Origin: Actinomycetota bacterium
GTDB lineage: Bacteria > Actinomycetota > Geothermincolia > Geothermincolales > RBG-13-55-18
DNA length: 45,471 nucleotides
Reading direction: 5' to 3'
NCBI GenBank assembly: GCA_016931915.1
Contig: JAFGDU010000021.1
Location: 1 to 45,471, forward strand
This document shows positions 42,932 to 45,471 of the stretch, piece after piece. The notes under the pieces are model-generated. The model was not told where the DNA came from, made no database searches, and saw only the letters and a program-made list of their open reading frames with translations. The position numbers were made by a program, and so were the translations under genes. Positions within the stretch are counted from its first letter, which is position 1, and the number at the start of each line of letters is the position of its first letter.

Positions 42932-44217
42932 CCGATCCAAGCAACGAAACCTCCGGGAATGGATTGCCGTATCAAGGACAGCAGAAAACGCCCAGGACAC
43001 CCGGCCGTCCCGAGGGTGCCGGGACCTCCGTTGCGAAGCTGCTCATCCCCTTCCTCGCGCCGCTCATCTTCATGTTAGTCGCCGTACCCACCGGCTTCCT
43101 GCTGGAAAGCCCCGGGCCCTCCTTCGACCTGCAGGAAGGCCTCGAGGTAGAGGGGGCTGAGACCTATCCCTCCCGGGGGGAGCTCCTGCTGACCTCTGTT
43201 TCCCTGCAGGAGTCCCGCCTCATCAACAATATCGCTTCCCTCTTCGACGACAGCTTCGAGCTGCTCAAGGTCCGCGATTACCTCGGGGAGGAGTTGAATA
43301 CCGAGGAACAGGATACGGTGGATATCGTGATCACCTTCCTGAGCCAGGACACCGCCGTGGTGGCGGGCTTGCAAGAGGTGGGTGAGGCGGTCGAGGTCGA
43401 GGAACTGGGCATGTTCGTGGTGGATGTCGGGTCCGGCTATCCCGCATCCGGGGTGTTGAACGCGGGCGAAGTCATAGTGGCCGTGGACGACGTGCCGGTT
43501 ACGGACGGCGATGATTTCAGTGAAATGATCGACTCCACTCCCGAGGGAGAATCCGTTGAGCTGCAGGTGAAGGAGATAGACGCCGAGCTCGCGGAGGAGT
43601 TCGATGAAGAGGTAGCGGAGGGGGCGATGCAGCGCCCCGACCTGTCCGAGTTGCTGGTAGACGGCGTCAGGGAGGTAGAGATACAGCCCGTATATGAGCC
43701 GGAACTGGGCAGAAAGATCATCGGGATATCGGTACGGGATTTCTTCGCCTACACCTCGGAAGTGGAGGTGGAGTGGGATCTGGAGACGGTCAAGGGGCCT
43801 TCGGCGGGGATGATGATGACCCTGTCCCTGGTAAACGCCCTAACTCCCGACGATCTTACCGCTGGCGAGAAGATCGCCGGGACGGGGGAGATCTCCATTG
43901 ACGGGGAAGTAGGCCCCATCGGCGGACTGCCCTTCAAGATAAGGGCTGCCGAGAGTGAGGGTGCGACGCTGTTCATATATCCGGTGGGAAACCAGGAAGA
44001 CCTGGAGGGGTTCTCAACAAGCCTGGAGCTTGGCCCCGTTGATACCCTGGAAGAGGCTATCGAGGTGCTGCGGGGTCTCCAGGTAAGGGCTGCCGAGAGT
44101 GAGGGTGCCATATATCCGGTGGGAAACCAGGAAGACCTGGAGGGGCTCTCCACCAGCCTGGAGCTTGGCCCCGTTGATACCCTGGAAGGGGCTATCGAGG
44201 TGCTGCGGGGTCTCTAG
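42928..44217 (+). CDS. PDZ / Lon-type (S16) serine peptidase, YlbL-like
   Basis: A 429-aa protein with an N-terminal anchor. A single membrane segment (about residues 35-60) follows a Pro/Gly-rich cytoplasmic tail. A PDZ domain (about 145-200) contains GYPASGVLNAGEVIVAVDDVPV. The S16 domain has the catalytic Ser in KGPSAGMMMTL and the Lys in GPIGGLPFKI, after GEISIDGEVG. YlbL-like peptidases are linked to stress or cell-division control in Firmicutes. The last 45 residues duplicate the preceding 48 almost exactly (see repeat entries). Starts at GTG 42928 overlapping the radical SAM stop. Confidence 0.87.
   Translation: MTDPSNETSGNGLPYQGQQKTPRTPGRPEGAGTSVAKLLIPFLAPLIFMLVAVPTGFLLESPGPSFDLQEGLEVEGAETYPSRGELLLTSVSLQESRLINNIASLFDDSFELLKVRDYLGEELNTEEQDTVDIVITFLSQDTAVVAGLQEVGEAVEVEELGMFVVDVGSGYPASGVLNAGEVIVAVDDVPVTDGDDFSEMIDSTPEGESVELQVKEIDAELAEEFDEEVAEGAMQRPDLSELLVDGVREVEIQPVYEPELGRKIIGISVRDFFAYTSEVEVEWDLETVKGPSAGMMMTLSLVNALTPDDLTAGEKIAGTGEISIDGEVGPIGGLPFKIRAAESEGATLFIYPVGNQEDLEGFSTSLELGPVDTLEEAIEVLRGLQVRAAESEGAIYPVGNQEDLEGLSTSLELGPVDTLEGAIEVLRGL
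43940..44083 (+). repeat. Tandem duplication, copy 1 (144 bp) within the PDZ/Lon gene
   Basis: Left copy of a tandem repeat. It covers the region after the catalytic Lys, from RAAESEGATLF to VLRGLQ. It ends in a CAG codon where the second copy has the stop codon TAG. Confidence 0.9.
44084..44217 (+). repeat. Tandem duplication, copy 2 (about 135 bp) ending in the stop codon
   Basis: Right copy. It differs from copy 1 by a 9-nt in-frame deletion (loss of TLF), four base changes in the body and CAG versus TAG at the end. Identity is otherwise complete over about 130 bp, so the duplication is recent. Confidence 0.9.
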
Positions 44218-44551
44218 GCATTTTATGCCAGGCAACTCTAAAAACCGCGGGCATTAATATTTCGCCAAATTTACCCGTATGCTGTTATACATCATTGTTC
44301 ATTATCAAGAAACGCAATATATTGTATATAAATGCCTTGAACTGAACACGAAAATGACGAATACTCCGACGACAAAAGGAGAAAAACAGGTCCGTGGCGA
44401 AGAGATAAAACGACTGGTGAGGGCAAAATTGGCGGAACAAAATCGCCGGTTTTGCCGTCAATATGGTAGAATAAGGGTAGATATGCAGGAAAAACGGTGT
44501 TAAAATGGAACTTCCTGCAAATCTGAGGAAAGAGTCGAGGTGGTAGTCAGT
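44218..44551. other. AT-rich leader region upstream of the Veg gene
   Basis: A 334-bp stretch distinctly richer in A and T than the rest of the window. It begins with a short GGCAT-TTT-ATGCC hairpin after the PDZ gene, then contains the 13-bp RNA hairpin at 44422-44456. A possible extended -10 (TGGTAGAAT, near 44464-44472) follows. A frame at 44279-44503 (74 codons, ATG near 44354 as an inner start) is open but lacks a ribosome site and known relatives; I do not call it a gene. The region may carry the control signals for veg. Confidence 0.5.
44422..44456 (+). other. 13-bp RNA hairpin with two G-U pairs
   Basis: GGCAAAATTGGCG (44422-44434) pairs with CGCCGGTTTTGCC (44444-44456) across a 9-nt loop. 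In RNA the two T-T/G-G positions become U-G pairs, so all 13 pairs form. No U-run follows. It lies about 100 nt before the Veg start and could be a regulatory or stability element of the leader RNA, or the palindrome of a DNA-binding site. Confidence 0.6.
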
Positions 44552-44809
44552 ATGAAGCCGACCGGGATAGAGAACGACAGCATTTCGGAAATCATGGAGA
44601 CCATGCGCAAGATGGTTGGAAAAGTAGTGCGCATCTCCGTGAAGGAATCAAAGCCGAAGACCCACTGGGAGGAGAAAGAGGGGATAGTCGAGGGAGTCTA
44701 CCCCACGGTCTTCCTTTTCCGCTTCAAAAACCGCCGCAACGTGGACGAAAGGGTCGCCTACAGCTACGTTGATATCGCCATCGACGACGTGAAGATACTG
44801 GAGAATTAG
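44552..44809 (+). CDS. veg: Veg-family protein
   Basis: An 85-aa protein from the ATG at 44552, with GAGGTGG as ribosome site; the frame is open to the GTG at 44540. It matches the Veg family of Firmicutes: the start of the domain GKVVRISVKES, the central EKEGIVEGVYPTVFLFRF and the final RVAYSYVDIAIDDVKI correspond to the B. subtilis protein, which is linked to biofilm and spore germination. The function here is unknown. Strong intrinsic terminator 30 bp after the stop. Confidence 0.85.
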   Translation: MKPTGIENDSISEIMETMRKMVGKVVRISVKESKPKTHWEEKEGIVEGVYPTVFLFRFKNRRNVDERVAYSYVDIAIDDVKILEN

Positions 44810-44839
44810 CCGGGAGGATACGGCTCGGAGCCAACAACC

Positions 44840-44876
44840 CCCCGCCGTGACCTTAAACGGCGGGGTTTTCATTTTC
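44840..44876 (+). terminator. Rho-independent terminator after veg
   Basis: A nine-pair stem (CCCCGCCGT / ACGGCGGGG) with an 8-nt loop, followed by TTTTCATTTT. It separates veg from the DUF72 gene and is the clearest terminator in the window. Confidence 0.9.
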
Positions 44877-44903
44877 CCGGTAACTGGGGCGCGGGGGCAG
44901 CAA

Positions 44904-45471
44904 ATGATCTATATAGGAACGGCGGGGTTCAGCTACCAGGACTGGAAGGGGGCTTTCTACCCCGAAAAACAGGACAAAAAGTACATGCTGGAGTACTATT
45001 CCTGCCGTTTTCCGGTGGTAGAGGTGAACAGCACCTGGCACGCCCTGCCCTCGCCCAAAAGCATCTTATCCATGGCCAGGCGCACCAGCCCGGAGTTCCA
45101 ATTCGTCATCAAGGCCTACAAGGGGATTACCCATGCGTACAAGGACAACCGGGGGGATTTCGAGGGCTTCCGCGAGGTACTGCGCCCCATGGAGGACCAC
45201 GGAAAACTGGCTTGCGTGTTGGCCCAGTTCCCCTGGGGCTTCAAGAACACCGACGCCACCCGTGCTTACCTGCGCCGCTTTCGCGAGCTGCTTCCGGGAC
45301 AGGATATCGTGGTGGAATTCCGCAACGAGAACTGGATAAGCGACGAGACCATGGACCTGCTGCGCGAGCTCGGAATGGGCTTCTGCTGCGTGGACGAGCC
45401 TCGCCTGAAGGGCCTGGTGAAACCGCACGTTATCCTCACCGGAGACGTAGCTTACGTGCGCTTCCACGGGC
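44904..45471 (+). CDS. DUF72 family protein (YecE-like), 3' truncated by window edge
   Basis: The gene begins at the ATG at 44904 and stays open to the edge of the window (189 full codons). The DUF72 signature is clear: MIYIGTAGFSYQDWKGAFYP, then VEVNSTWHALPSPKSILSMARRT, FVIKAYKGITH, LAQFPWGF, VVEFRNENWI and YVRFHG at the end. The fold is a TIM barrel; the activity of the family is unknown. A purine-rich GGGGG lies 7 bp before the start. The terminator at 44840-44876 separates it from veg. Confidence 0.88.
   Translation, partial: MIYIGTAGFSYQDWKGAFYPEKQDKKYMLEYYSCRFPVVEVNSTWHALPSPKSILSMARRTSPEFQFVIKAYKGITHAYKDNRGDFEGFREVLRPMEDHGKLACVLAQFPWGFKNTDATRAYLRRFRELLPGQDIVVEFRNENWISDETMDLLRELGMGFCCVDEPRLKGLVKPHVILTGDVAYVRFHG

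Noticed and set aside
44217..44231. Terminator after the PDZ/Lon gene (GGCAT-TTT-ATGCC)
   Set aside because: Only five pairs and no T-run after it; at best a weak hairpin.
44279..44503. A 74-codon gene in the AT-rich leader
   Set aside because: No ribosome site before either ATG, no known relatives and overlap with a strong RNA hairpin; left as uncertain leader.

Overview
The window is a high-GC chromosomal segment, tightly packed with genes, from an anaerobic bacterium. Three things suggest anaerobic energy metabolism: a selenocysteine formate dehydrogenase next to heterodisulfide-reductase (Hdr) subunits, an Old-Yellow-Enzyme type enoate reductase, and ferrous iron uptake by FeoB. A near-consensus DtxR/IdeR operator in front of a DtxR-type regulator fits a deep-branching, anaerobic Actinobacteriota-like lineage. 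That placement is inference. No rRNA or other taxonomic marker is present, and the Veg-family gene is a trait best known from Firmicutes. I found no tRNA, CRISPR array, transposase or phage gene.

Left part (1-24.7 kb). It opens with the 3' end of hdrA, then an MvhD-like subunit, a dicluster ferredoxin subunit and a formate dehydrogenase catalytic subunit. The catalytic gene reads through an in-frame TGA (Sec143), followed by a hairpin whose apical loop is GGUCU, as in E. coli fdhF. Together these look like a formate-linked, flavin-based electron-bifurcating (or confurcating) complex. After it comes a mosaic of mostly single genes: phosphoglycerate mutase, a GT-C-like membrane protein, a K+ channel with RCK domain, an MBL hydrolase, a receiver-HisKA protein lacking an ATPase domain, an enoate reductase divergent from a fused CoA-transferase, a 46-aa ORF, an ADP-ribosylglycohydrolase, a C45 Ntn-hydrolase, an alpha/beta hydrolase, two MFS transporters, a large HEAT-repeat protein, a DUF362 ferredoxin protein and an SDR oxidoreductase.

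Middle part (25.2-39.0 kb). This is a surface-polysaccharide locus with locally lower GC. It has four GT4-type and one GT2-type glycosyltransferases, one unclassified glycosyltransferase-like protein, a UDP-sugar dehydrogenase, a sugar epimerase, a methyltransferase, an O-antigen ligase/polymerase-like membrane protein with a TPR tail, and a polyprenyl-phosphate sugar transferase that would start the lipid-linked repeat. Two genes (methyltransferase and a GT4) sit inverted inside the locus. No flippase or chain-length regulator is visible.

Right part (39.0-45.5 kb). A DtxR box and promoter precede a DtxR-FeoA regulator translationally coupled to feoB. Next come an AmmeMemoRadiSam-type radical SAM enzyme and a PDZ/Lon-type (YlbL-like) protease whose 3' end is a recent 144-bp tandem duplication, with the internal stop codon converted to CAG. 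After an AT-rich leader holding a 13-bp RNA hairpin comes a Veg-family gene with a strong intrinsic terminator. A DUF72 gene runs off the right edge.
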